Notes under the pieces: model-generated
Told to the model about the DNA's origin: nothing
Database searches by the model: none
What the model saw: the letters and a program-made list of their open reading frames with translations, nothing else
Assembly (NCBI GenBank): GCA_963970005.1
Contig: CAXAMN010013958.1
Coordinates: forward strand, 83,008-147,007
From: Durusdinium trenchii
Lineage: Eukaryota; Sar; Dinophyceae; Suessiales; Symbiodiniaceae
Direction of reading: 5' to 3'
Length of the DNA stretch: 64,000 nucleotides
Translations under genes and position numbers: made by a program
In this document: in pieces, positions 22,539 through 32,952 of the stretch
How positions within the stretch are numbered: position 1 is the first letter of the stretch
Layout of the letters: every line of letters starts with the position of its first letter

Positions 22539-22543
22539 GAAAG
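22539..22543. repeat. Target-site duplication, right of element B
   Basis: GAAAG, pairing with 15386-15390. Confidence 0.75.
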
Positions 22544-23024
22544 AAACACGTTGGGTTCATTTCGCGTGGCGCATGGACTGTGAGTGGCCAGTAGACAAAA
22601 TCGTAATGGTAGCTTGGTTGTCTTCCATACTCGCAGAATTCAGGAAAGGATGCAACCATACCATTGATGTGACTTGCTTTTAGCCCCAAATCCACGTTTC
22701 CGTTTCGCGTTTCATCAATCTCTGGGCGATTGTGAATATGCCTTCCTGCTTGGGCATCGCTGCGAGGCGAGCTGCTGCGTCAGGCGCCTGCTTGAACAGT
22801 GTGAGCTTTTCGAATAGCGCAAGGGTAGGAATCCCTTCGGCGCGTACACCCTGATTGGCAGCTACTACTTCAGCCTCTGTGGAACTGATGGACATCACAG
22901 TTTGCTTTTTGCTGTATGCGTTGAGTGGGTAGTATGTGTTTGGGCCGACAAGGATCATGGTCGCTCCTGTCGTGGACTTGGAGTCATGCTCACCTGCGAA
23001 GTCGGCATCCGCGAATACCCACAA
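22544..23024 (-). pseudogene. Element A RNase H, N-terminal piece
   Basis: WVFADADFAGEHDSKSTTG (first Asp), VMSISSTEAEVVAANQG (Glu), then after a frameshift near 22690 MEDNQATITILSTGHSQSM (second Asp). A stop codon lies shortly before the junction with element B, where the domain is cut. The C-terminal piece is at 15240-15390. Confidence 0.7.
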
Positions 23025-23043
23025 TTGGCATTCATCAAAGGAA

Positions 23044-23650
23044 TCACCAACAAAGCCCTCTAGGTACTGATTCTTTAAACGATGTATGTAGCACTGGTAG
23101 CTTCACACCGTTCTTCTCAACGCGCATGCAACCAAAGTATCTGTCGTAGGGCTCTGGTTTGCCCAGATCGACCACGGAGCGAACGCCAGCCCATCCTTTG
23201 GCCAAGTTGTTCTTGGGCCCTGCCAGTTTTAAATCATCGACGTAGACCACAAGTGAGATCCAGCTCATCATACCTGAAGATCGATTGCCACGTCTCGGGC
23301 AGGGTCTGTCGCCACCCTTTCTATACCCCCACTGTCAGGGTGTCCGTACAGCGCTAACACGATTGGGACCATGGGCTTCAATTTTTCCTCTCCCAATCCT
23401 TTGGCCACCTGTTGCGAGGTAGCTCAAGCCATGTTGGGATTCCATTGAAGGTTGCTTGGACATACGCTTGGACAGCGTCAGGTTGCTCTTTACCATACCC
23501 TGGTTGGCAACCGAAAGCATCTAATATCTTGGCTGTCTCCATTGAGGCCGGGCTTGAGCCGAGCTCAGCGAATAGTGCATCTAATAGTGCGTCGTCGGAG
23601 TTCTCATCTCGCACATTGTTCTCTTGGAACCTTTTCGCCCCTTGTTCCAT
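23044..23650 (-). pseudogene. Element A reverse transcriptase fragment (copia type)
   Basis: Minus-strand peptides in several frames: DAVQAYVQATFNGIPTWLEL (the motif A region with its Asp), then VVYVDDLKLAGPKNNL (catalytic YVDD), then PYDRYFGCMRVEKNG. The palm between motifs A and C is frameshifted at 23380 and 23335. Upstream there is only about 0.3 kb to the protease, so the integrase has been deleted. Confidence 0.65.
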
Positions 23651-23914
23651 TCGAGGTCATGTGCTGCCTTTGCCTTTGGAGTTCTAGAACTCCCTCTTTC
23701 GAAACAAGTCTGGCCACTGCTGCCCACATTTCAGTGTCTTGTTTGAATTCCAGGTGTTTGATATGCTGCTGAACAGCTGCGTCAATGGTCGTCGATGAGG
23801 CTCATGAACAACCCGCCTGATTCTGGGCACGCAGGCCACTGCATACTATTCATTGATCAATAACTCTTTCTGCTTGGGAGTACTTCCCACTGGCTACCAT
23901 TGGAATGAAGCGTG

Positions 23915-25199
23915 TCAAACCTTCGGTTTTCTTTTGCTCTTCCTCTCGAATGGCTGGGATAACATGGACTCACTGATCAGGTCCTGTTCACTTCCAGAGT
24001 CGATAAGCCATTGACGGCGACCTGTGGGCGCTGGCGTGGCGACGGACGGTGGCATCAGCATAGTGTTGATCTTGCATGGGGCTAGTAGATGTCTACAGCA
24101 ATTTGCAAGTAAGACTTTCAAGTCATCAACACAAGTGAAACCACATGATGGCTGAACCGATTTGTCGAACAGTGTCACCACTTCTTGCAGCTTTCTGGCT
24201 GCTGTTTTGGCATTCAGCACGTGGATTGGATCTGCCTTCTTCGCAGCTTCTGCGGTTGTGAGGACTTCATCATACTTCCGAGGACCGTGCGCTACGGGGT
24301 TGCAACGGCCACGAGCATTAATCCTCTTCACTCCTACCCATTTCTCGAAGGTAACTCGCTTTTCGCTCCCCTTTGCCTTCTCTTTTCTTGGGCTACGGTC
24401 TGAACCATGCTTGCGGCGTGTTGCGCTGCAAGCATAGCGCTCTCGAATGCGTGGCGCGGCCGGCTTTTTCGGCTTTGGTTCCTTCTTGGGCTTGGGTGAA
24501 TTTGGCCGAGCGGGGTCCTTCGGAGCGGCTGCACCTTTCTTTTCACGCAGGTACAAGCATTCGTCCCCTCGACGGCAGTCTCCACGAGCGAAATAGATGC
24601 AAGGAGTCTTTGTCATCTCCTTCTTGGTCAGTTTCTTCTTCGGCTCACGACTGGGATTTCGTGGTGCATGTACGCTGTCTTGACGGCGACCGATAGGACA
24701 GTCTTTCCCCTTAGCACATTTTGGCCTGACAAAATCCCTACGTGGAATCTCCTTCTTGTCAGGAGTCCTCCCTCTTGGTTGCGGGGGCTTCTCTCTCTTT
24801 GTGGGGGGCACCACAGGTAGTCCTGCCGATCTTTTGGATTGTTCGGCTTGGGTTGATTCTTATCGACGATCCGATTGCGATTCTCCCGAAGCCGTTCACG
24901 ATCAATCAGGTCACGAGTTGCCTTCACAAGAAAAGAATATGATATGTCTAGCTAGGGTCACCTTCTTTTGCCCGGTCGTAGGTATCAATATCGTACTTGA
25001 GGAGCGTGCTGGGGCGAATCTGTCGATGGAGAACGTCCCTGAGAACAGTCTCTTCAGGTTCCTTCTTCATACCTGCCAGCACAGCATCCCAACGATTGAT
25101 GAATTCCTTGAGGTCTGCAACAGTATCTCCAAACTTGGCTACTTTCAACAAGTAAAGGGTACCAGCTTCCTCGGATGTTTTGAAGTAGTCATCAAACAT
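23915..25199 (-). pseudogene. Element A Gag C-terminus, CCCH-like finger and protease
   Basis: 25199-24948 encodes capsid-like helices (LKEFINRWDAVLAGMKKEP, RPSTLLKYDIDTYDRA). The frame 24814-23915 is strongly basic, with a CCCH-like finger PCIYFARGDCRRGDECLYLRE in which the final His is Leu, a long Lys/Arg/Pro linker (PKKEPKPKKPAAPR), and a protease site QWLIDSGSEQDLISESM. Frame breaks occur near 24930. The RNA-binding finger probably no longer binds zinc. Confidence 0.6.
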
Positions 25200-25256
25200 A
25201 GGAAGTACAGCGCGACCCCTGGTCTGATGTCCCTTCTTTGCTTGCTCCTCCTTGTT

Positions 25257-26512
25257 TCACAGGTCACCACGGGCTGACTTCGTGAGAGCAGCGGTGAGCT
25301 TCAGAGACACGAATTTGCCTGGGTTTTGGAGCTTTGGCGGGAGAGAGCTTGGGGTCCCAAACCTCCATGATCCACTCTCATGCTTCATCGGGTTTGTCAG
25401 ACGATGATCTAACGAGCTCACGAACAAGATTCTTCCATTGACGGTAGGTCTCAGGTGTGGGCATGTCAGGAATGGCAATTGCGTCGGCTTCTTTGACCAT
25501 CGGTTTGCCTTCATCATCTTTCTTCGACTTGATTTCTTTGAGCAACTCCGCTAGACCGCTCATCAGGGCATTTGCGTCTCCGGAAGAAGTCGGGACTTTG
25601 CCATCAACCTCTCCCTCACCAGCATTGGACAATCTGTCATCGAAAGTTTCACGGACGTCGACGAATTGTCTATTGCTGGGTTGGGCGTGCTCTGGAGCAG
25701 CGGGAGCTACTGGACAAGTCAAAGTTCGCGATGGATAAAAGTCACTGAGCGAACTTTGCATCAAGCTTGGCTTTCCAGTCGATCCCGGCCTTCTGGGGCG
25801 CAGCCTCGCGGCCGGCGGGCTCCGACAAGATGGGTGTCGCGGTCCCCGGCTGTTGATGCGCTGGCTCAGCTTCTCGTTGCGGAATAAGCTCATCAAGCTG
25901 ATCCTGAAGTAGTGCATTGGTTTCCGATGCTTTACGCAATTCTTCTTCAAGATGAGCTTTTCTGTCAGTCCTTTCAGTCTCCATGACTTGGTGCTGTCTT
26001 CTCTTTTCTTCGAAGAGTCTCGAGCTTTGTTGGAAGCGTCCTCGACCATTTTGTCGAACATAGATTCCAGCTCGGTCATCTTTTCGTTCATCTTTAAGGT
26101 GTGAAGCTTTTCAGCCTCCTCTTTCTGCTGCGCCATCCTTTGTTGGTGCAGTTGATCTGCGCTGGCCACCTTGGCCTGACTCTCGGCCAATTGTCTCTCC
26201 GACGACATGATCCTCTCTCGCATGGACGTGACTTGCTTGTATTGTTCTTTCATCTGATCAACGGCAGCTCTACATTGCGACCCTGGAGTTCATGATCTCT
26301 CGATGTCTTTGCTCTGCTTCATTTCGCGCAGCCTCTTCGTTTCCCGATGCAATCTGATGAACATTGTTTTGTATAAACTGGAAGTATGCCGTCACCCCTT
26401 CCGATCCCATCACCACATCCTCGGGCACGAGGTTGCCCCCGGCGGTCGGTACGACATTGCCGGAGTAAGGGATACGGGCAAGCGCGGCATTCACACGATC
26501 GTCAGTAGCCAT
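25257..26512 (-). pseudogene. Element A Gag N-terminus
   Basis: The ATG at 26510-26512 lies only 23 nt inside the 5' LTR: MATDDRVNAALARIPYSGNV. After a shift near 26265 the frame 26253-25378 encodes a long coiled coil (MRERIMSSERQLAESQAKVA, KLHTLKMNEKMTELESMFDK) and then ETYRQWKNLVRELVRSSSDK; the next part lies in frame 25517-25257. Copia Gag coats element RNA; the coiled coil is an unusually long oligomerisation-like segment. Confidence 0.6.
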
Positions 26513-26535
26513 GGCAGAGGCTACGGCTGATAACC

Positions 26536-26699
26536 TGTATTTTCAGGCTCAGCCAGTAAATCTAGGTCAAATCCGTTAAGCTAGCAACTGATAGCGCACT
26601 CTTTTACGCCTGGATGCAATGCTTGAGCCATAATACAAAAGGTATAGTACAATTGGCACCGCGCATAAAAGGTGAAGCTTTAGGTGATGTGTTTCAACA
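26536..26699 (-). repeat. Element A 5' LTR
   Basis: 164 bp, TG...CA. The adjoining interior (minus strand GGTTATCAGCCG) only weakly resembles a tRNA primer-binding site. Confidence 0.8.
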
Positions 26700-26736
26700 A
26701 TCCCACCACCAAGGATGAACACTTCGAATGCCTGGC

Positions 26737-27062
26737 CTCTACCTTAGGAACTTCTCGGATAATCTCCTGAACCTCCAAGCGAGGCACTGCCCGCACCACC
26801 TTGCAGTGCAGCAGAAAGAACACAAAATCATTTGAAATAACACACTAAAAACAAGAAGTACAACATTTCACCCGAGAGAAGCCGTATGAAACCAAACTGC
26901 GGTTGCAAGAAAACACTATTGGGACTGTTAGTATATTATCAGGTTTGCGCGGAACACCCACTGTGGCATGTAGTGATTGGGAGGCTTCTGTTAGATGTGT
27001 GCCTCTTGCACCTGAACTTGGGGCACTTCCACAACCTTCTCCACATGACAAATCTTTGGCAC
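26737..27062 (-). CDS. Alveolin gene, middle exon pair
   Basis: Two exons between the LTR elements. 27003-27062 encodes VPKICHVEKVVEVPQVQVQE and is followed by GC; 26737-26799 encodes VVRAVPRLEVQEIIREVPKV plus E and is followed by GC. Both start right after AG with GTG and are whole multiples of three. The second ends 37 bp from the element A LTR, so A landed almost at the splice donor. The same repeat signature is found in the 46.1-47.7 and 7.1-10.2 kb clusters, all on this strand. Confidence 0.75.
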
Positions 27063-28093
27063 CTTGCACGGAGAGCAAAGTAGAAGACAGAAATGACAAA
27101 GCCATGTTCCCATGTTCCATCAAAACCATGCGCCAGCCAACTTATGTTTGGGTCGTAACTACCATGCCTGCAACGCTAGACTGTGATAGCATCAGCGGAA
27201 TGGTTTGCTTCAATAATCACCTATCCTGGCCTCAACGATCCTTTCTTGCACTTGAACCTACAAACTGGCAGGGAGACGTACTAAAAGATTGAAAATATAA
27301 GCACGTTCAAATTGATCAACGACATCTAGCAACAATTGTTTGTTCTTAGAACCACTTTGGCTAGTTTTGCTCATGTTTTCCTACTTTGGACGATATTTAC
27401 TTCCTACTGTTGCTAATATTTTGTTATTTTGATCCCGCCCGGTGGAAGCTTAACTCCCTCAACACAAGCCTAGGCAACTTCTCATCACGTACTTGAGTCC
27501 ACGTTTGAACCTTTATGGCAAGCTCTTTAGCTCCAGCTGTCCGGCACACTCATCGTCTTCGATTGAAAACGAACCGCCCCGCTATCAATGGAGCTGGGCG
27601 CGTTTGATCTTCTCTCCCTTTGTGTCGGACTTGTAGAGGTCAATCGTTTGTTGGGCCATGATGACATCGTCTGTGGAAAGTTGTTCAAAGGGGCCGTTTG
27701 GGGATCTATGAAATCATCTTCCTTAGCATCAGGCTTACGGGCTGCTCTCTGAGAGGTAGATTTTGAGCTTTGGAAAAGAGGACAGGGGTGGTTCTTTGGG
27801 ACATGGTGTTGTTTCTCAAACGCAGCTGCCTCGAGAGCCTGAGGTGCCCTATCTAACTCCACATTTGCGATTTATCATCATCGGATGTGGGTGCGCTGCC
27901 CGGGCCCGAACTAGAGGCAGAGGCTATCATACTATTGCTACAACTAGACGTGGGGAAACAGCGGAACGCAGGTCAATGGGCTCACCCACGACGTCACTGG
28001 GCGCGGAGGCTTCGCCATTGGAGTAGTCCGAATCTTGAATGGTTGCGGTCAGGAATGCCTGCAACGCGACGCTTCCTCCTAGGAATTTGAAGT

Positions 28094-28702
28094 CTACATT
28101 CTGGCGACTGTGCTCGCAAGAACGAGGTAAGAGCTTGCTCTTGGGGATCCACGACAAACATGCACCCTTTGCCCATTACGTGTTTGCGGCGCTTGCTTTC
28201 CAAGCTTTCCCGCTTGCTTTTTCAAAACGCGCGCTGCCATGACAGCGCTCTTGGCTCTTGGCCTCCTCTTTACTGTGCCCATGCGCAGGCAGCCTGATGT
28301 AATGGCCCCACTGTTCCGGGATGCAGTTAGGACAGGCCGACATGTTTTTGTATGCAGACAGAAGCAATCCGTTGAATAATGTTCAAGCCAAGTCGATAGC
28401 GCTTCCAAGGCTGCCTGCAGGCCTTCAAAGGCATCGCCGCGTTTGGAAAGCTGTCGGAACCTTTGTTTGACCGATGCCTGCCACTGTTCCCATGGACATC
28501 GCAAAAAAGGCTGCAGGTCAATCTGGAGGGTAATGGCGGCCGCATGCCTCCTCCAATGGCTTTTTTGGCATTCATTTAGAATGTAGACTTCTTCTCCGTC
28601 GAGGCGAGGATGTCGCTGCCCTTGCACCCTATGGGCTTCACACTTTGCTGCGCACCCCCCTGTTGTAAAATTCACGCGGTTTTGAGACAGAGACATGCGC
28701 AC
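28094..28702 (-). CDS. Hypothetical frame, possibly decayed
   Basis: 202 codons without a recognised domain: a Gln/Arg-rich middle (WRRHAAAITLQIDLQPFLRC, ASVKQRFRQLSKRGDAFEGL) and a basic C-terminal part (KRRPRAKSAVMAARVLKKQA). The composition looks protein-like over residues 40-170, but there is no homologous partner in the window and no clear start context. Could be a remnant of another element or chance. Confidence 0.2.
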   Translation of the reverse strand: MRMSLSQNRVNFTTGGCAAKCEAHRVQGQRHPRLDGEEVYILNECQKSHWRRHAAAITLQIDLQPFLRCPWEQWQASVKQRFRQLSKRGDAFEGLQAALEALSTWLEHYSTDCFCLHTKTCRPVLTASRNSGAITSGCLRMGTVKRRPRAKSAVMAARVLKKQAGKLGKQAPQTRNGQRVHVCRGSPRASSYLVLASTVARM

Positions 28703-29180
28703 GTCATTTGGGACGCGCGTGCCTGCCTACCAAACAAATGACGACTGCATCCCATAACCAAGACACTCTTCCCTCACTAAATGCCGGGGAGTGCATGGGC
28801 TTGGGCAACTGCTGTTGTTGAGTTGTCTTTCTTTTTGGTGAGACGCAAAGCCTTTGGCGGCGGCGCTTTGCACGTGCGCCTGGAACGAAAAAGCTGCTGT
28901 ACGAGTTGCCTGTTGTGCGTTGAACGAAAGAGGCAGCTATTGTAGGCGTAGTGCGCACGGGGGTTCTGGCTTTTTCTTGTGCAGTCATGTCTGCGGCTTT
29001 CTTGACAAGTCAGGGTATTCCCATCGTTGTTTTGCATGGCAAACTTTGACTAACCTGATTACTAACCTGGGCTCAAGTTGGTGCCAAGTGGTCCTTGCCC
29101 CCAAAGTTGCGCCCAACAGGGAGGGATTGGGGCGCAACTCGGGCCAACGGCCAAATCTGTGGCATGTTGGGTTCAACTCG

Positions 29181-29209
29181 GAATGAACGAATGAATGAAT
29201 GAATGAATC
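29181..29209. repeat. GAAT microsatellite
   Basis: About six to seven copies of GAAT/TGAA in a row, one interrupted by GAAC. Confidence 0.8.
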
Positions 29210-29306
29210 AACTTGAGAGGAGGGAGACACGAAAGGTAGGACAGCGGGAAGAGAAGAGAACGCGAGAGGCAGGAACAAAAATGCAATGATCGACATGGTG
29301 ATTTAT

Positions 29307-29684
29307 CCCCTCGGAGGCGACCTTTCGTACATATATGTTCATATGCACTTTAAATGTTCAAACATGTGCTCTCGAAATGTTCAAATTCTTAGGAAAACAA
29401 ACTTGCCCCATGGCTCAGATCATCGGTGAGCATTGAATCGGAACATCATAGGATTTGAACTATCCTGAAACCATAAGAGGCTCACGAAGACGCTCCCCAG
29501 GAGAGAATTGACGTGCTTCACAAAACAAACTCTAGGTATGTATCCCCTCGGGGAACACCTTTCGTGATTAGAATTTCATATTCACTCTTTCTAAATGTTC
29601 AAGAGGGTTTCAACTATCCTGAAATCATGAGAGGCTCACGAAGACGATCTCCAGGAGAGAATTGATTTTAGAGGGGGGGAGGGG
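29307..29684. repeat. Tandem repeat hosting element C, left part
   Basis: Two diverged units, starting at 29307 and 29537, each with TATCCCCTCGG, ACCTTTCGT, AAATGTTCAA, ACTATCCTGAAA and AGAGGCTCACGAAGACG. A further partial unit lies at 45570-45640, on the other side of element C. C therefore interrupted the second unit. Confidence 0.65.
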
Positions 29685-29727
29685 TGAAAGAGTGACTAGG
29701 GCGTACACGGTAGAGGTGCAGACCGCT
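29685..29727 (-). repeat. Partial LTR copy before the N run
   Basis: The first 43 bases of the element C LTR, preceded by GGGG, repeated exactly at 30128-30174 after the Ns. Probably the same bases assembled twice. Confidence 0.6.
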
Positions 29728-30127
29728 NNNNNNNNNNNNNNNNNNNNNNNNNNNNNNNNNNNNNNNNNNNNNNNNNNNNNNNNNNNNNNNNNNNNNNNNN
29801 NNNNNNNNNNNNNNNNNNNNNNNNNNNNNNNNNNNNNNNNNNNNNNNNNNNNNNNNNNNNNNNNNNNNNNNNNNNNNNNNNNNNNNNNNNNNNNNNNNNN
29901 NNNNNNNNNNNNNNNNNNNNNNNNNNNNNNNNNNNNNNNNNNNNNNNNNNNNNNNNNNNNNNNNNNNNNNNNNNNNNNNNNNNNNNNNNNNNNNNNNNNN
30001 NNNNNNNNNNNNNNNNNNNNNNNNNNNNNNNNNNNNNNNNNNNNNNNNNNNNNNNNNNNNNNNNNNNNNNNNNNNNNNNNNNNNNNNNNNNNNNNNNNNN
30101 NNNNNNNNNNNNNNNNNNNNNNNNNNN
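29728..30127. other. Assembly gap, 400 N
   Basis: Exactly 400 N. The 47 bases on each side (29681-29727 and 30128-30174) are identical. Confidence 0.95.
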
Positions 30128-30131
30128 GGGG

Positions 30132-30306
30132 TGAAAGAGTGACTAGGGCGTACACGGTAGAGGTGCAGACCGCTAGTGTCTTTTACTCACGCAGAGTCTT
30201 ATCCTCTTAGGTCCATTGACCCTCTCTTGAGCCTTGTAGCAGTCAAGCATGGACACACTATATCAGCTGTTGGAGTGGAACCCTGTACAGGAGGCTCTAC
30301 TTTTCA
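30132..30306 (-). repeat. Element C 3' LTR
   Basis: 175 bp, identical to 45304-45478. Confidence 0.9.
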
Positions 30307-31221
30307 GCAGGCACAAGATTCATGTCCACTTCTAGCTGATTGCGTATGTCGCATACTCTTTTTCTACTGCAAGGCTAGAACAGTCCAGCTAGCTCTGACA
30401 ACTTAAAAGGAAACTACGGTGCCATGTACTTACCTAATCCGGTGTGTTTCACACTTCAGAGAAGGTAATCTCATAGCTACTAAATACAGTGAGGGAGCAA
30501 TAGCTGACTCACCTCAAGTACAAAATCAATTCGATAATGTACCTCGGCTGGAGACTGTACTTTTCGCTGGCGGAGATACCATGTACCGGCGCTCACTAGC
30601 TCTTTAGGGCCTGAGCTAAATCAAACCAAAAAGGGAAAGCGGCTTCTTACACAGAGACCTATAAAAGAATCAAACGACACTCGCGTAACAAAGAACTAAA
30701 AATTCAAGACCGCACAATGCAATGAATTAAGATGCCTTGCAAAATGCAAGGAGCGTACGGTCCGAGGAATAATCTTCTCGTGACGTGGTCTCGACCGCTT
30801 TCATTCACAGACAAATAAACTGCATCAAAAGGACTCTCTTTCACATTCACATCAAAACACAAGAAGGAGATACCGGCAAATGTATGTACAAAAATCTTGC
30901 ACTACAATTGCAAATCATGAAATGACTTAATCATCAACCATGACTGGTTGTCCATTAGAGGTCATCTCAGAAAAGCGACTGTGATAGATATCATCAGTTA
31001 TACAAAACTGTCCATACCTATCTACATGCTAAGGCGTATAAACCTGGAATGCAGGAGTATCTTCTTTGATAAAAAGTTTCTCCTGGTTCGAAACCAGAGT
31101 TCATAAAAACTTTAGCATGGCAATTTAAAGTCTAATGATGGCTAGGAAGTGAAGATACTTCTGGTTACAGTTGATACCTTGCTTCCAGGCTTGACTTTAA
31201 ATTTCAGCCTTCGCTCAGGAA
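30307..31221 (-). other. Element C 3' untranslated region
   Basis: About 0.9 kb without a convincing open frame between the EEP frame and the 3' LTR. It has no polypurine tract next to the LTR. 31083-31097 forms a tRNA T-arm-like hairpin, but no tRNA fold surrounds it. Confidence 0.5.
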
Positions 31222-32952
31222 TTATGCCGCTGCAAACGATGAAGTTGCTTGATCAGAAGTTGGCGGCCTTCCTTTCTTTCTATTCTGCTTTTGTCTCTCC
31301 TTCCTCCGCATGTTCGCTTCTTGAAGCGTTGCTGCTGTGCGATACTGTCTTCTGTCTCCAGATGAAAGGGAAGCTGGTCTGAGTGAAATAAACATTGGAC
31401 CATGACTATCCTCGTCAGTGGGCCTTGAGCACATAACCTCTGTGTCAATCATAGCAAAGTTCTCTGAAAAATTACAGATGAACTCCTTCGTGCTCACTGT
31501 GGAATTTTCATATTCCTCTTCACTCATTGAATGACCCCATTCAACAATGGTAGACAAACATGTATCGCCAAGCCTTGATCCTTGGTATTCTTCCTTTTCA
31601 ACAGTAGAGTATTCTTCCCAGAGTTTGTCAAAGTAATCTTCACACTTCTTGAGGACCTGTGAAGTTGAACTGTAAAAAGTTCTGGGAATAGGTGCTTTGA
31701 TACCAGGATCTGCTTGTACGCGAGCTTCTGAAAACCTGCGGATCCAATGCTGCATGGTGCTGTAATAGTAGTTCGCCATTGGCTGCCTTTTGTACCCAGA
31801 CATTCTGTAGGCCAAACTATTTGCATCACCAGAAATGATGTCCACCTCATAGACAAAACACTCGTAAAGCATCAATGCTGTCTGTTCTCCTGTCAGTAGG
31901 TGGGCATCCACAGCACGGTGTGTATCAACATGATAATTACAGACTCTGATGGTATGCATGTTCGCTCGAGTAAGTGGAACACGCTTGTCCTCTGGACCAT
32001 AGTCATCAAATTCAAAGTCTGCATCCTTGAAATCTTGACGAGGCCTTGTTTCTCCAAAACAAATCTCGTAGATAGCCCAAGTTACATCACGCTGTTCACA
32101 GTGACCAAGTTCTTGATCATGTCCAGCAATGATCTTGACATATCCACCTGGTGCCAATCTAGCCATCACTGCAAGATTCTCCCAATCATTGAAACAAACT
32201 GTCCAATTCTTTTGCTCAATAAATTCCTTGGCAGGAACAAGAAGATGAGCTTCCTGGAGAATCACGACATGTGCACGTAAAAAGAAGAGCATGTTGAAGA
32301 AAAGGTTGTTCTCAAATTGCTCATTCTGAAGTGACATGACGCTCTGCTTGCGTGGCTTCATTGCACCATCAAGTCCTTGGAGAAACCTTGGTGTGGTGTA
32401 CTTCTGACCACGAACCATGTTGCCATAGTTCCAGGATAAAAATGTCAAGGACTCTGAGCTGGCCAATAAGTTAGTTCCATATGGTTCTTCTATTCTTCCC
32501 TTGAGGAACCTTCTGCGCAGCTCTTCATAGAAGGTGACAAAGTCCCAACTGGGTCCCTTGGGACCATATGCTTCCAGTTCATTCTTGAGTTCCTTCTTCG
32601 TCTCCTCCAATTCTTCTCGAGCATGACCTGCCCTTTCAAGGGCCTTTGGATCGACCTGATACCTGCCATCCAAATAAATGATGCGGTCATCATTGATGAA
32701 GAATCTCTTCAAATCATGCCCTCGTTCATGTTCATAACAAACAGGTGGAGGTACTGGACAGACATTTCGAATGGATCGAACAAAATCATTCTCGTTGATC
32801 CTTGACTGATAATGAGGATGGGAAATCTCACCTTTTCTGAAACAAACATGATTCAGCAATCTTGCATGAGTTTCCCTGAAGCGTAGTTGATAAAAGCCAA
32901 TACCTGGATCTCCTGTAAGCTCTCCAAGCAACTTCAAAGGTGAAGTATGCAA
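31222..32952 (-). CDS. Element C ORF3: EEP-fold (endonuclease/exonuclease/phosphatase-like) protein
   Basis: About 576 codons. EEP landmarks: LTFLSWNYGNMVRG (first strand with Asn, about residues 167-180), HVVILQEAHLLVP (metal-binding Glu, about 226), IRVCNYHVDTHRA, DIISGDANSLAYR (the GDxN motif, about 370), and a later WGHSMSEEE that may take the place of the final His motif. A coiled coil (ELEETKKELKNELE) precedes the domain; the C-terminus is basic. EEP enzymes cleave phosphodiesters or phosphates in DNA, RNA or lipids; the substrate cannot be told. The frame has no ATG before the catalytic part (first Met near residue 174) and overlaps ORF2 in the -1 frame, so it may be made as an extension of ORF2. 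LINE elements carry such domains; copia elements normally do not. Confidence 0.65.
   Translation of the reverse strand: MHTSPLKLLGELTGDPGIGFYQLRFRETHARLLNHVCFRKGEISHPHYQSRINENDFVRSIRNVCPVPPPVCYEHERGHDLKRFFINDDRIIYLDGRYQVDPKALERAGHAREELEETKKELKNELEAYGPKGPSWDFVTFYEELRRRFLKGRIEEPYGTNLLASSESLTFLSWNYGNMVRGQKYTTPRFLQGLDGAMKPRKQSVMSLQNEQFENNLFFNMLFFLRAHVVILQEAHLLVPAKEFIEQKNWTVCFNDWENLAVMARLAPGGYVKIIAGHDQELGHCEQRDVTWAIYEICFGETRPRQDFKDADFEFDDYGPEDKRVPLTRANMHTIRVCNYHVDTHRAVDAHLLTGEQTALMLYECFVYEVDIISGDANSLAYRMSGYKRQPMANYYYSTMQHWIRRFSEARVQADPGIKAPIPRTFYSSTSQVLKKCEDYFDKLWEEYSTVEKEEYQGSRLGDTCLSTIVEWGHSMSEEEYENSTVSTKEFICNFSENFAMIDTEVMCSRPTDEDSHGPMFISLRPASLSSGDRRQYRTAATLQEANMRRKERQKQNRKKGRPPTSDQATSSFAAA

Larger units (their letters stand above)
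10940..26699 (-). mobile_element. Element A: copia-type LTR retrotransposon, decayed, split by element B
   Basis: It is bounded by 164-166 bp direct repeats that begin TG and end CA, differing by five substitutions and a 2-base indel. Minus-strand order: Gag, CCCH-like finger, protease, RT, RNase H (interrupted by element B), methyltransferase-like domain, unknown block, Tpt1/KptA-like domain, unknown C-terminal block. The integrase is missing: only about 0.3 kb separates protease from RT. Many frameshifts show it is dead. Flanks (ACCCA on the left, ATCCC on the right) do not form a clean target duplication. Without B it would be about 8.6 kb. It lies in the intron between alveolin exons 26737-26799 and 10179-10214. 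Confidence 0.75.
27063..29306. other. Alveolin intron with decayed unidentified sequence
   Basis: No known gene is recognised. Weak open frames occur on the minus strand at 27527-27862 and 28094-28702. 29106-29133 can form a short hairpin with 8-bp arms (TTGCGCCC/GGGCGCAA). The rest looks like ordinary intron or decayed repeat. Confidence 0.4.

Noticed and set aside
31079..31101. tRNA T-arm-like hairpin CTGGTTCGAAACCAG
   Set aside because: No acceptor, D or anticodon arm at the right distance.
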